From: Neckera pumila
Lineage: Eukaryota; Streptophyta; Bryopsida; Hypnales; Neckeraceae
Assembly: GCA_963969595.1 (NCBI GenBank)
Contig: OZ018410.1
Location: 25,610,913 to 25,674,912 of the forward strand
Direction of reading: 5' to 3'
DNA: 64,000 bases
The stretch's first letter is position 1; every line of letters starts with the position of its first letter. Under the pieces are notes generated by a model, which was not told where the DNA came from, ran no database searches, and saw only the letters and a list, made by a program, of their open reading frames with translations. Positions 45,056 through 57,173 of this stretch are shown in pieces. Made by a program: the position numbers and the translations under genes.

Positions 45056-47467
45056 ATATGAACAGAGTTTGCCAAAAATCCAAAGAATTCTTTGAGTCAA
45101 ATACCAATGTCACTTGGCAAGTTGATGGGACTGCTTCAAACATTTGTGAGATTAAAGAATGGAATTCATTGTTTGTCATGAATCCTCAAAGGATGTGGGA
45201 TACTGTATAGATGAGAGTTTGACCACTCATTATCAAAACATAGAAACTTTTGTTCAAAAGAAAATTTCAGACCTCATTTTGGTATAACAGAATAAGTTTT
45301 AACAATAAACTTTGGACTAATATAAGTTGGGAAATCAAGCTATCTTTCATCTCTAGAAATTCTTTTGAGATTTAAAGACTCGAATAAAAAATTATGAACA
45401 AAATTTATAGAAGATATTTGAAAAGGTCAATGAAAATGTCCCTTCTAATGCCTCTCTGAAATTTGTCCACAACTTTTGATTAGAGGCTTGAAATCTCAAA
45501 AAGATTTTTGAATATGAAATTTAGATTGATTTCCCACCTTTTCCTAGTTTAAAGTTTTTGAAAAAAATTATTCTACTATGCCCAAATGAGGTCTGAAATT
45601 TTACTTTAAACACAATTCCTATGTTATTTTGACTTAACTATGAGTAATTGAGCTCCTACTAATCCTAATTTACATACTTTGTATGTTGTTTTACTTATTG
45701 CTAACCCATCTGTATATAAAGATCTTATCCTCTTGTATGTAAACATGAAAATAAACAACTTCAGATAGCTGTTGAATTTCTATTTATAGTGAATGTAATG
45801 TTTGAATTGTTTAAAGTTTAGTCCCAAAGCATTGAAACTTATTTTGGTGCTTGAATTAAATTTGAACTTATTCTATGACTATCCGAGTATGATATTGATT
45901 AGTTTCTTGTCGAATGCCACTTGCTCTTGAAGCTATTCCTGGATATTAGAATACTCCACATCATATCATCTATAGGATGAAATGATATAAAATATTCCAC
46001 AACATTCCATTAAAGAAAGGACAGCTTAATTAGCTGACAACTATTGCATATTTCAGAACAGTTGTTGCTGATCCATTTACAAAGAGACTTTCAATTTTTC
46101 TTCTTTGAAATTTTTTCACAATATGTGGGTAAGGAATAGCTTCAAAGCACAACAATTTTCAGTCTTATAAATTTTAGATGGTGGTTTTAGCCTTGCTCTG
46201 AAGACTAGTATTTTGAAGCAGTTTTAAACCTCTAAATATGCAAGAACTTTAGAGTTAATTGGAAATTAGATTTATTTATGAACGCATAGAAATTAGATGG
46301 AACGTGGCTTTTCTTTTTAACTAGATTCACTCAAAATATTCACTAATTACATTATTTCTAGACCATTATGAACATGATAGGTCATAATAACATATATTTT
46401 CTATGTCCCATAATACTAGTCCCTTTTCTTTATTTCATTTTTCCCAAATTACTTGTCTCCTTTACTTAGCAATATACTTTGAGACCTAATTTTGGCATTG
46501 AAGATGATTTCTTGTATTTTTGATGTTCCTAATAAAATGAAGCACAAGAAGTCTAGTTTATTATCTACTTTATATATCAAAAAATCTTAAAAATTGAGTT
46601 TTTCATAGCAATTTGAAATTGATTGGATCAAAGACCAAAAGATATTTAACTCTTGATTGAATGTATGAAAATTCAAGTTGTTATTGTGCAATCTAAATAT
46701 ACACACAAAAAAGCAAGGTAGTTGCACATAAAGTTTGCCTTCTCTATAAAGCCTTTCCACTTAATTTATGTTTGGCACTTTGTATCTATTGCAACCTCTT
46801 GTTTTCTAATCAATAATTAGTTACAATTACTAGCCTTATCCGCTTGTTTTGCACTTGAGAGAGCACATTATACATTCACTATAGAACCTTTTAATTGCAA
46901 CATGCATCAAAAAATCATTGCCAAATCCTTAATACTTCCACTATTGCAAAGAAGGACTTCTATTAAGGGACTCAAGGAGTATTTTTCAAAATGCATGTGG
47001 TACATTTGACTAGCATTGAAGACTATCATTGAAGTTCATTGTGTTTAAAATTTTAATCATTGAACACTCAGTATGGTTGATTTAGTGAATTTTTACAATC
47101 TCTAAAAGTGTGAGTTTGTAGACAATGTCATCATCCACTATAAAGAAAAGTAGAATTTCATGATGGATTTCTTATTTTCTCTTAAGTGTAGATTTTCCTA
47201 TAGTAAAAATGAATATGAGTTGAACAATAAGTTTGGATGTGCTAAAATTGCTCTCACTCTAAAGATCTTTTCCAATAAAGAGAGCTTCGTAATGAAGTTT
47301 TACAAAGTAATAATGCTGAACATATTAAGATAGGCATGCTATTGGAATAAGTGGATTTGATAAAGCTTCTATTTGTCTTTCAAGAAATATGGGTTGAGTA
47401 ATTTTTGTGGTATGTAACCACTTTTTCACTCCAAAATGAACGTTTAGAAGGACGCTTCAAACTATGG
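45056..47467. other. AT-rich gene-free stretch
   Basis: No coding region supported. Apart from the foldback element at 45234-45630 nothing bounded is seen. Confidence 0.45.
45234..45630. repeat. Old ~400-bp foldback element
   Basis: AAAACATAG, AATTTCAGACCTCATTT and GGGAAATCAA at the left recur inverted at the right (TTGATTTCCCACC, AAATGAGGTCTGAAATT, CTATGTTATTTT). Arms of about 130 bp have clear mismatches, so it is older than the other palindromes. A half-copy seems present near 26640-26830. Confidence 0.6.
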
Positions 47468-48396
47468 TTAACCCGTAAAGGACCAACATGCGTATTTTGG
47501 CCGTATACAAATTTTGGGCACATACGTGTGACTAGAGATATCCATATTTGAGACTGAAATTTTAATAGAAAGTGGGGACAAGGAATATCTGCATGTGTAC
47601 CAAGTTTCATGACATTTCAAAATACGAGTCAAAAGTTGTGACCTAATATGTTACTTTTTTTTGTAACTAGACAATTTGGGCAGATCAGAAAAAAAAAAAT
47701 TTCCAATTTTTTTTTTTGAAAATGGTTCTTTACATTTATATATAATTAAAAAGCTTTGAGCCATTCCATTTCAATCAATGAGTCAAAAGTTATGAAGGTT
47801 TTTGAATTGCGGGCAATTTTGGATTGTCTACTCTAAAAAAACTTTAATGTCATTTATTTAACTCAATTTTCAATATTTTTGACAAAAAAATAAAATCTTA
47901 GGATGTAAATTGGTTATTACAATATTACAACCATTGGGATTGACATTTTTAAATTCCATAATCAAACTTTTAACAATTTAGTATTTTGAATCATTTTCTA
48001 CTTCTTTCTACTTACTATTTTTTTCCTATATGTTGTACAATTCCAAATAATGTGAACTTTTTCAAGCATATAGACAACTTGTTTAGGAAACTGAATTCAA
48101 AGATGCACCGCCTTTATCGGCATTTTTTCATTGAAAAGTGAGCTTGCAAAGTGCAACTGCCCGGTTTTCTCAGGATTGAAAAAATGGTTTTCAAGACTTT
48201 GAATGCTTATGTCTTATGATCCACACAATGGAATTTTTTGAAATTTTTACCACATGTTTTCAAAATATCATACTACAAGATCCTATGGTTACATGTGTCA
48301 AAAATTGTTTTTTTCCAAAAATTTGGTAGTTGTATTAGAAATGGCAGTTTTAGAGTGTTTTTGGTGATTATATAGTCATGAAACTTTAGGGGTTGA
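47468..48396 (+). mobile_element. TTAA element, subfamily A, copy 2
   Basis: 929 bp from TTAACCCGTAAAGGACC to CTTTAGGGGTTGA (the last TTAA mutated). It aligns block by block with A1 and with inverted A3, to which it is very similar, including the conserved TCAAGCATATAGACAACTTG and CTACAAGATCCTATGG. Confidence 0.75.
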
Positions 48397-50060
48397 TAGA
48401 CACCTTGCACTACAAGGAAACAGGTATTTAATAACTGCAAAAATATGACTGTAGATGATTGGCAGCTGCTCGCATTCATATTCTTAAAGGCCAACACCTT
48501 GGTGAAAAACATGACTGCAAAATATGATTGCCAATCATTTTTTGGCCTTATATTTCACGGGCGTATACTATACACTTGTTGGGAATGCCAAAGTACTTCG
48601 TAGGGAATAACAAGGAACATGTTCGGAAAATGTCGAGTCACATTACGAGTCATATTTTTGTTGAAGTCATATTTTGCAGTCATATCTCCATAGTAGTGAC
48701 ATTTTTTTTCTTTTGGAGCAGCCCAAGGGAAATATAGGCGAGCAGTCATATTTTTGCCTTAGTCATATTTTGCAGTCATTTCTCTATGATAGTGACATTT
48801 TTTTCTTTTTTCTTTTGAGGCAGCCAAGGGAAATTTGAGTGGGCAATCATATTTTTGCCTTAGTCATATTTTGCAGTCATATTTTTTTATAAGTCATATT
48901 TTGTAATTACATTTTTTTGTTAGTAAATTCTATCTATTTCGGCAATCCGAGGAAAAGGTGGGCAATCTAAGATGGCTTTTTTGTGTTTTTCAAGTATAAA
49001 CGTGACTTTATTTCATGGATTGCTTATTAAAACAAGACTATATTTTTTTGAATGTTGTGTCCATTATAGAACTAGCGTCCAATAATTTGGGGTGGCACAT
49101 GTTTACATTCTAAATATTTAATTTAGATTTTTTAGACAAAAAAAAGAAAAGTAGGGCAGGAAACATATTTGGAGAGTGTCAAGTCATACTTTTGCCTCAG
49201 TCATATTTTGTAACCATATTTTTTGGTAGCTATTTTTCTTTCTTTGGGGGTAAATCTAAAATGTGAATCTAAGATGTCCCTCTTGTAATTTGGCCATAGG
49301 AGTCATTCTTTTGAGTGTAGGTGTGACTTTATTTTGTATCATAAAAAAAAATAAAAAATAAAAAAATTGTATATTGTGTAAGCTATTGAACTAGCATCAA
49401 ATAATTTGGAAAGGCATGTGTTTATATTTTAATTAAAATATTTAAAATTTTCATAGGACTTAGAAGTGAAGTAGAGAGGAATAAAGCAATTAATAATAGG
49501 AGATAAATACACTTTTTTCAAAACTTAGGGAGGAAATTAAAGATGAATTAAAGCTTATAAACAAATTGCAACACCAAGGCAAGTCCAAGCCTAAGAACAC
49601 AAGTTGGAAACTAGACTTGCCTTAGCCCATTACTACAAATTGCCTTGAGAGTGATGGATTGTGATGGATGAGACAAATTAGAGCTAATTAGATTGATTGA
49701 TACAAAGTGAAATCTAATGCATTTAAACTAGTGATGCAGATTAAAGGTCGTAGAGTTTAGAAAAAACACTTGAAGCTTGGAAAGACTGTAATCTAAGGTG
49801 GAGAAAAAAGAGCAAGAAAAATCCATACCCGAGTGGCCATGAAACAAGAGTATGTGAGGAGTGCAATTTGTATTGAGAGTCTAAGAGTTTGAACTAGATT
49901 TACAAGTTCCAAGTTGCCACTTGGCATAGTTAGAAGACTAATTTGATTCCTTTATAGAAGTTTGACTATGCATTAATTAAAAAATTTGTTGATTATAATA
50001 AGCATAGTTGATCAAATAGAGTTTTAAAGTCTTAAGTATATATTTAGTTAGCACTTTTCA

Positions 50061-50386
50061 TTACAAAAAATATGAGGCCTCAACAAGGTTGTGAGTGCCG
50101 ATTTTTGGCACGCATGGGGTACAATTATGGAAAAAAAAAATGAAAAAAAAAGAAAAAAAAAAAAAGTAGTTTTTTCTTTTTTTTTCTTTCTTTTTTTTTA
50201 AATAAAAAAATAAAAAAATGATGTCACGCTGATGTCACGCTGACGTGGCACTGACATTAGCACTAACGTGGCCCTTCGACCACATCACATTTCCAATTTC
50301 TGAATTTTTTTTTTTTGGTTTGTTCTATAATATCACCATGGAGATCCAAGCTTAGCGGCCTCCTGGATGCCCCGTATTTTTTGTAA
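50061..50386. mobile_element. Inverted-repeat element, family D, copy 2
   Basis: Left TTACAAAAAATATGAGGCC, right reversed TTACAAAAAATACGGGGC. Interior: long A- and T-rich runs and GTGATGTCACGCTGACGTGG-like sequence shared in character with D3. Confidence 0.6.
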
Positions 50387-50953
50387 AGGAGGTTTATATA
50401 ACTAGAATTGTTTGATTTGTAGAATAATTAGTAGTAATAGAAGTCAAAGATTGCAATTCTAAAATATTTCAAAAAAAAAAGAGAAAAAGAAAAAATATAT
50501 AAAATAATTTAGAGAAAGTCAAGAAGGGGAAGTACAAAGAAATAGGTTGAGAGACAAAATAAGATCATAGATAGAATTTGTACAACTAGTTATAAAAGTC
50601 GCCATTTAAATTGTATATACAAAGACACCAAAAATGCAACAAAAATGGATCAATGCAAGCCTCATGATACAATTATAATTAGAATATGAGTATTGAAAAT
50701 AAAAATGTAGTAGAAACGGCTTCCAATGCATGTCCTTAAATTTGGCATTTTGTTACTTATCTTCTCATAGAAATTATAGTTACATTAGAAATTAAAAGGT
50801 TTAAGTCACACTTCTAAGAATTTATAAAAAACCAACTTTGAATTCAAGATTATTTAGGTAATTTCTAGAGGTTTTCAATAACATATCACAATTTTAAAAA
50901 TAGATAAAAATTAAAGAAGACAAAATACAGTGAAATTAGATAGTCAGGATTCA

Positions 50954-52152
50954 TTAAGGAAAATTTTAGGCCTCAAGAAGGCCACAAGTTTTAAACCTCC
51001 TTGGTGCAATTAACCCCTAATAAAAATTTCATGACTATGTAACCACCAAAAACGCTCCAAAATTGCCATTTCTAATACAACTACCAAATTTTTGGAAAAA
51101 AACAATTTTTGACACATGTAACCGTAGGATCTTGTAGTATGATATTTTGAAAACATGTGGTAAAAATTTCAAAAAATTCCACCGTGTGGATCATAAGACA
51201 TAAGCATTCAAAGTCTTAAAAACCATTTTTTCAATCCTGAGAAAAACCGGGCAGCTGCACTTTGCAAGCTCACTTTTCAATGAAAAAATGCCGATAAAGG
51301 TGGTGCTTCTTTGAATTCAGTTTCCTAAACAAGTTGTCTATATGCTTTGAAAATTTTACATCATTTGAAATTGTGCAACATATAGGAAAAAAATAGCAAG
51401 TAGAAAGAAATAGAAAATGATTCAAAATACCAAATTGTTAAAAGTTTGATTATGGAATTTAAAAATGCCATTCCCAACGGTTGTAATGTTATAATAACCA
51501 ATTTCCATCCTAGGATTTTATTTTTTTCCAAAAATATTGAAAATTGAGTTAAATAAACGACTTTAAAGTGTTTTTTTAAGTAGACAATCCAAAATTGCCC
51601 GCAATTCAAAAACCCTCATAACTTTTGACTCATTGATTGAAATGGAATGATTCAAAGTTTTTTAAATATATACAAATGTAGAGAACCATTTTTTTTTTAA
51701 ATTCTGGAAGAAATGATTTTTTCTGATCTACCCAAACTGCCCAATTACAAAAAAAAGTAACATATTAGGTCACAACTTTTGACTTGTATTTCAAAATGTC
51801 ATGAAACTTGGTATACATGAAGATATTCTCTGTCCCTACCTGTTATTAAAATTTCAGCCTTTAATATGGATATCTCTAATCACAAGTACATGCCCAAAAT
51901 TTCTATACCGCCAAAAAACGCATGTTGGTCCTTCAGAAGTTAAAGAAGAAAACAATTTTTTTTTTTTTTAATTTTAAATGTAGCATCTGATGTGGCACGT
52001 TAGCACCACATCAGATTTTATTATTTTTTAAATAATTATTTTTCAAATAAAATATTTATTTTTATTTTTATTTTTTTATTTCTGTATTTGCACTGTAGGG
52101 TGCCAAAAAATGAAAGCTTAATAGCCTTCTGCAGGGTTTAGATTTTTCCTAA
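50954..52152. mobile_element. Inverted-repeat element, family D, copy 3, split by a TTAA element
   Basis: Left TTAAGGAAAATTTTAGGCC then TCAAGAAGGCC; right, reversed, TTAGGAAAAATCTAAACCC then TGCAGAAGGCT. It holds A3 at 51010-51943; without it the element is about 270 bp and has TTGGTGCAATTAAAGAA where D1 has TTGGTGCAATTTCAGAA. The inner palindrome GATGTGGCACGTTAGCACCA lies near 51990. Confidence 0.72.
51010..51943 (-). mobile_element. TTAA element, subfamily A, copy 3, nested in family D copy 3
   Basis: 934 bp, inverted relative to A1 and A2. TTAA at 51010-51013 and 51940-51943. The host sequence shows that one TTAA existed before insertion, so TTAA was duplicated on entry. Very similar to A2. 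Confidence 0.8.
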
Positions 52153-52210
52153 GGTTAGTTTTAAAGTAAAAAACATAAAAAATTCATCTAATTCAAATTA
52201 GAGAGGGTAT

Positions 52211-53142
52211 TTAACCCTAAAGGATTGAGGTGATTTTCCGACCAAAAACCATTCAAAATTGTCATTTCTATTGCAAAGAGAAAAGAGTCTACAAAATTCT
52301 TTTTTCTTGCATATCCAACCGTAAGATCTTATACTTGACTAGTATATGAATATGTGGAAGAAATTTCAGAAACTTTGACCACGTAGATTGCAAGATATAT
52401 GCATTTAAAGTGAAGAAAACAAGTTTTTTTCCACCTTGCTTGACCAGATTTTTGGCTTTGAATCTTTTTAGTTCAAATTTTTTGCACTACTGATTTCGCT
52501 TTTCTACTTATTTATGTTAAGTAGTTGAGTTGAGAGTCTACGAAAAAAATTTAAGAAAAAAAGCACTTCATTTTCACTCATTAAAAAATTGTTAAGTAGA
52601 GGTTGGTTTAAGATTGAAGAAAAAACTAAATTGTTAATAGCTTTTAGATGGAATTGAAGCACAATAATCCCAACAGTGAGATTGTTCTAGCAAGAAAATC
52701 TAACCCTTTCTAACAATTTTTTTTGAAAAATTCTCAAAATTGCATTCAAAAATGAATTCTACAACTTATTTTTTCAAGAAGATGCTTAGATTGCCCGAAA
52801 AACTAAGATTGTCCATAACTTTCTCAATATTAGTCCAAATTGAATGAAACAAAGTTTCACATGTAGACAAAAATATTATCTTTGAGTCAAAAATTTGAAA
52901 AAAAAATTATTTTGACTTTTTGTGACTTTTTTTGTGCTGCCCCCCAAATTCCAATTTTACTTATTGTGCCATAACTTTTGCTCCCGGGCATCAATTAAAA
53001 TAAAAATTATATATTCACAAAGATCTCGCTAAAATACAGAACCTCTAAAAGTTCCAAAAAATATTACTAAAAATTGAGATCATAGGAACCTACCCGGACC
53101 CAAATTGTTCCCCGAGAAGACAATTGGTCCTTTAGGGGTTAA
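52211..53142 (-). mobile_element. TTAA element, subfamily B, copy 4
   Basis: 932 bp, inverted relative to B1; ends TTAACCCTAAAGG and GGTCCTTTAGGGGTTAA, TTAA at both borders. Nearly every B1 block is recognisable in reverse, e.g. TTTTGCTCCCGGGCATCA. Confidence 0.8.
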
Positions 53143-53162
53143 AATCAATACCTTAAATGAGG

Positions 53163-53290
53163 CTGTTTGTTTGTTTGTTTGTTTGTTTGTTTGTTTGTTT
53201 GTTTGTTTGTTTGTTTGTTTGTTTGTTTGTTTGTTTGTTTGTTTGTTTGTTTGTTTGTTTGTTTGTTTGTTTGTTTTGTTTTGTTTTGTT
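53163..53290 (+). repeat. (GTTT)n microsatellite
   Basis: About 28 perfect TTTG/GTTT units followed by a few GTTTT units. The resulting CLFV-repeat and KQTN-repeat open frames on the two strands are artefacts. Confidence 0.97.
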
Positions 53291-53410
53291 TGTAGCGTGG
53301 ACAACTTCCTGACCGTGCGTCCCCTGGCCACGTACTTGGTACCGTCGGAAAGTTCTCGCCGAGGAGGGGTGCACCGGCTTGGTTTCGTGGCGTTTGGAGC
53401 AATGGTGCAA
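53291..53410. other. GC-rich island inside the AT-rich block
   Basis: Some 120 bp of much higher G+C than either side (GACCGTGCGTCCCCTGGCC...). It looks like foreign or gene-derived sequence but matches no family I know in any frame. Confidence 0.4.
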
Positions 53411-53489
53411 AAGTTACTAAATTTCAAAGTATTTATTGATTAAAAAATTAGAAAATTACTTTTACTTTGATTTTGGTGGCGTTCTTGGT

Positions 53490-53565
53490 ACTGGGAGTGG
53501 AAACGGGAGTAGAACTGGGAGTAGAATTGGAAGTAGAACCAAGAGTGGAACCGGGAGTAGATGAA
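53490..53565 (+). repeat. ~12-18 bp minisatellite (GGGAGTAGAACT-like)
   Basis: Six or so degenerate units such as GGGAGTAGAACTGGGAGTAG. No gene context. Confidence 0.7.
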
Positions 53566-55120
53566 AATTGGGCCAACGGCACAGGGCCACACTAGTGTAA
53601 ATGACATTTAGAATTTAATCTTGAAAGTAAAAATTAATTTAGACTTATAGGCTAGGTGCAAACGTGGATGAAGTCTTGAAAGATGAATTAGGAATGAAAT
53701 TTCATCCACCCACAATTTTTGCTAAAAATATCCCATTATGAAGATTTTTAGAATTTTAGAATAAGTATGCAGTGCTCTACAACTATAGTTAACTATAAAT
53801 TTGAATTTCTCAATTTGGATTAGGAAGTCTAGAGTTTAGGCCTAGATTGGCTAAAACCATTTAGAACCACCCTAAACCTCTAGTTTTATAGTTTGTACCA
53901 ATTTCAGTTAAGATGTGGTCCACTTATACTTTATCATTAGAAAATTCTTGTTCATTGCTTAAATTCTTAGAATGACAATTAAACACTACTTAAATGTCCA
54001 ACTTTGAATTTGAAGCTCAACAACAAAGAATATAGTTGTGCATGCTTTATCTCAAGGATGTAGATAAAATACTCACATGTATACATGTATATATGTGTAT
54101 GTTATGCATTGAAGGTTGTTTCTTTTTAAAAAATATTCTTAGCAATGTCATGCAAGCCAAATTTTTAGAGTCTCTACATGCCCTATAAAAGTCACAAAAT
54201 TATTTATACAAAACATTGAGGCTTACTATTGGCACATTTGTGTTTATATTGCAATTTAAAGATGGTTGTTTGGATGTTTTTGTAAGGATATAAATTATAA
54301 AAGCATATCCTTTTTTGCTTCAAAGATTCTTCTAAATAGTGCCTCTATCAAATATTTTTGCTTCCGCACACTTTGTGCACGGATGTAGATACTTTGACAT
54401 ATGCATGGCATCTATTTAGATTTTTTTTTGCCATAACTGTAGGTGCTTAAGGCTTTGCAACTTTCTTTTATTCATTTTGTGGAGTTTTAACCCTGGGTAC
54501 GCAAATCCCATAGTCCCATACTATATGGCCTTGATTATAATCACTTATAATGCATTTTAGTCTAATTTCAAGGAATATAATTTGTTTTATTGTCGAAAAT
54601 TCTTATAGTCATTTCAAAAAGGAATGCACAAATGTAATTATATACACGAAATGAATGTTTTTTGAAGACAATAATAGCATTACAAACCAAATTATATGAG
54701 TTATTTCAATGCATGTATTATGAGATGAGGTATCCAACTTTTTATGCTTTTTAATAAAAAAGTAATTTTAATTGGAAAAAACTTCTTGTATAGAATTTTA
54801 AAAACAATGTATAGGTGTTCCATTTTTTAATATATATTGTGAGTTTTTTCTAATATGTATGCAATCTAACATTTTCTACGTTTATTTATTTATTTTAATT
54901 TGGTCTGCAGCTAATTTTTTGGTCTGTTTAATTTGATAGAATTTTTACAAAAGTTGTCCTCTAAACCGTTTTAATGATAGTGACCCTTGTATATAATACA
55001 TGAGTTACATACCCAAGATTTTAGTGTCAAAATATGTATTCACTTTGGATCAAATTTGGTCGTTAAAAAAACTTGTTTGCTTAGTATACTCATATTTGGT
55101 CAGTCTTATGACTAAAAGAA
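53566..55120. other. AT-rich interior of the CACTA block
   Basis: No coding region or bounded repeat recognised. Confidence 0.45.
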
Positions 55121-55124
55121 ACCA

Positions 55125-55272
55125 TATACATGACATGGACAAGGCACATAACTAGAGCAAGGCATGTACATGACTAAGATAAGTCACATGACTAGAACAA
55201 GTCATGTATATGACTAAGACAAGTCACATGACTAGAGCAATTCATGTATATGACTAGGGCAAGTCATATAAC
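55125..55272 (+). repeat. ~43-bp minisatellite
   Basis: Three to four units of CATGTATATGACTAAGACAA-GTCACATGACTAGAGCAA, diverged from each other. Followed by an inverted pair of AGGGTTTNNAAAACCCTAGCCACC-like segments near 55275-55345. Confidence 0.75.
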
Positions 55273-55404
55273 TAGGGTTTCAAAACCCTAGCCACCACTT
55301 CCATGTAGCCGCCACTAATTTAGGGTTTTAAAACCCTAGCCACCATTTATTTGGAGCCACCCCCTCAAAGTGCAACATTTAGCTATTTGTGTTCTTTCTT
55401 CTTT

Positions 55405-56000
55405 ATTTCTTGTTGCCTCTTAGGTTTTGTTTGTTGTTGCCTCTTAAATTTTGCATGTTGTTGCTTTTAGTTTTTGCTTATTGTTGCTTTTAGATTTTGC
55501 TTCTTGTTGCCTTCTAGCTCTTGTTTCTTGTTGCCTCTTAATTCTTGATTCTTGTTGCCTCTTAGTTCTTGTTTCTTGTTAATACCATTTAGATCTTGTT
55601 TCCTTTGCTTCTAAATTCTTGCTTCTTGTTGTTTCTTAGTTCTTGCTTCTTGTTGCTTCTTAGTTCTTAGTTCTTGCTTTGAATTTTCTCTTGGTGGCTC
55701 TTAGTTCTTGCTCTTTGCTTTTCGTATCCTCTTGTTACCTCTTAGTTCTTACATTTTGCTTCTTGTTTTCTCTTCAGTTGTTGCTTTTTTAGTTCTTGCT
55801 TCTAATTTCTTGTTGTTGCATCTTAATTCATGCTTCTTATTACTTCTAGTTGCATTTTAGTTTTTGCTTTTTTTTTTCTTATTTATTGCATTTTTTGCAT
55901 CTTAACTTCTGTTTCTTGTTGCATCTTAGTTCTTTCTTCTTTTTGACTTTTACTGTATCTTGTTGCATCTTACCTTTTGCTTGTTGTTACCTCTAAGTAT
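55405..56000 (+). repeat. Degenerate (TTCTTGTTGCCTCTTAGTTC)n array
   Basis: About 20-25 degenerate units of a 20-30 bp T-rich motif (TTCTTGTTGCNTCTTAGTTCTTGCT). Strongly purine/pyrimidine asymmetric. No coding frame is consistent. Confidence 0.8.
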
Positions 56001-57173
56001 CTCTATTACCATTATTATTCTTTCTTCTTGTTTATTTGTGATTTTTTAAAGATATGGTGGTTATGACTTTTGCTTATCTTAAACTTGTACAATATGTTTG
56101 TATTGCTTTAAATCTTTAAGGTTGAGCTATATTGTTCATTTCACTGAAAATTAACCTCCTTGATTATTTATGTAGGTACTTAGTTGGCATGAAGTAACTA
56201 GAGGCTACTTGCAACACCAAAGAGGCAACATCTTCACATTTTTGTAAGGAGAATAGGTCTTATAAATGTATGGAAATATGCATTTATAGAGTGTAATTGT
56301 GATGTGCTTTGTATTACTGACTAATAAATGTGATTGCATTTTTTTGTTCTAGTATGATTGTCTTCTATGCATTCCAAAAATCATATATACTCATTTTTGA
56401 TTGGATGGAGTCTTTTATTTAGTTGCTAAATCATATTCATGTATGAATGCAATGTATCAAGTTCATTTAAAATGTATAGAAAATGTAAGTGTAGCTTATG
56501 ATGGACACTATCATAAACCTCAATTATCTCAATTACAAGCTACGCACACAAATCTAAAAAATGTGACTCTCATTTATCCAAAATATTACTTGCTTCAATT
56601 ATATTTCACAAAATATCTTGGTGAAAATATGATTAGTGATAGTCACATGATGTTCACAATCATGCCAAAAATGTGACTCAGTACTTTAAAAAATATGACT
56701 ACATTCAATCATAAAATTATTAATAACATTCCATACATCTTGTTACATCATCCAAAAATATGATTCATAGAAGTCATATTTCAAATCAACAAAAATATGT
56801 TGATGAGGGTCAAATTCCACATCATCCAATAATATGACTCACAAGAGTCATTTTTCAGCAAAAAAAATGTCTCACAAGAATCACCTTTCATAACAGCGGA
56901 AAATATGATTCATAAGAGGCATCTTTCACAACAGCAAAAAATATGACCTATAAGAGTCATATGCCATGTCAGCCAAAATGTGACTACACGCAGTCATACG
57001 CCACGTAGGATTTTTTTTTTATTTGCCCGGGCACCTCAAGAAAAAGTCAAGTGTATCAAGGATGGTCAACATATACGCCATGTTGGCAAACTATGGCTAA
57101 TTTTGGCTAATTATATCCTTCAACCCATATGACTGCAAATATGACTCATGTCTGAAGCAACTTGTCCGTAGTG

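Larger units (their letters stand above)
48408..57173. mobile_element. CACTA-ended composite block, about 8.8 kb, non-autonomous
   Basis: The left end reads CACTACAAGGAAACAGG; the right end, reversed, reads CACTACGGACAAGTTGC. Both ends carry clusters of a subterminal motif, GCAGTCATATTTT or its complement (about 48430-49215 and 56540-57165), as expected for En/Spm-like transposons. No transposase is recognisable inside, and the flanking trinucleotides (TTG and ACT) do not match, so the ends may come from rearranged or different copies. Four other elements and several simple repeats have accumulated inside. Confidence 0.6.

Noticed and set aside
53080..53443. Open frames of 85-115 codons with KQTN or CLFV repeats
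   Set aside because: They are translations of the GTTT microsatellite.
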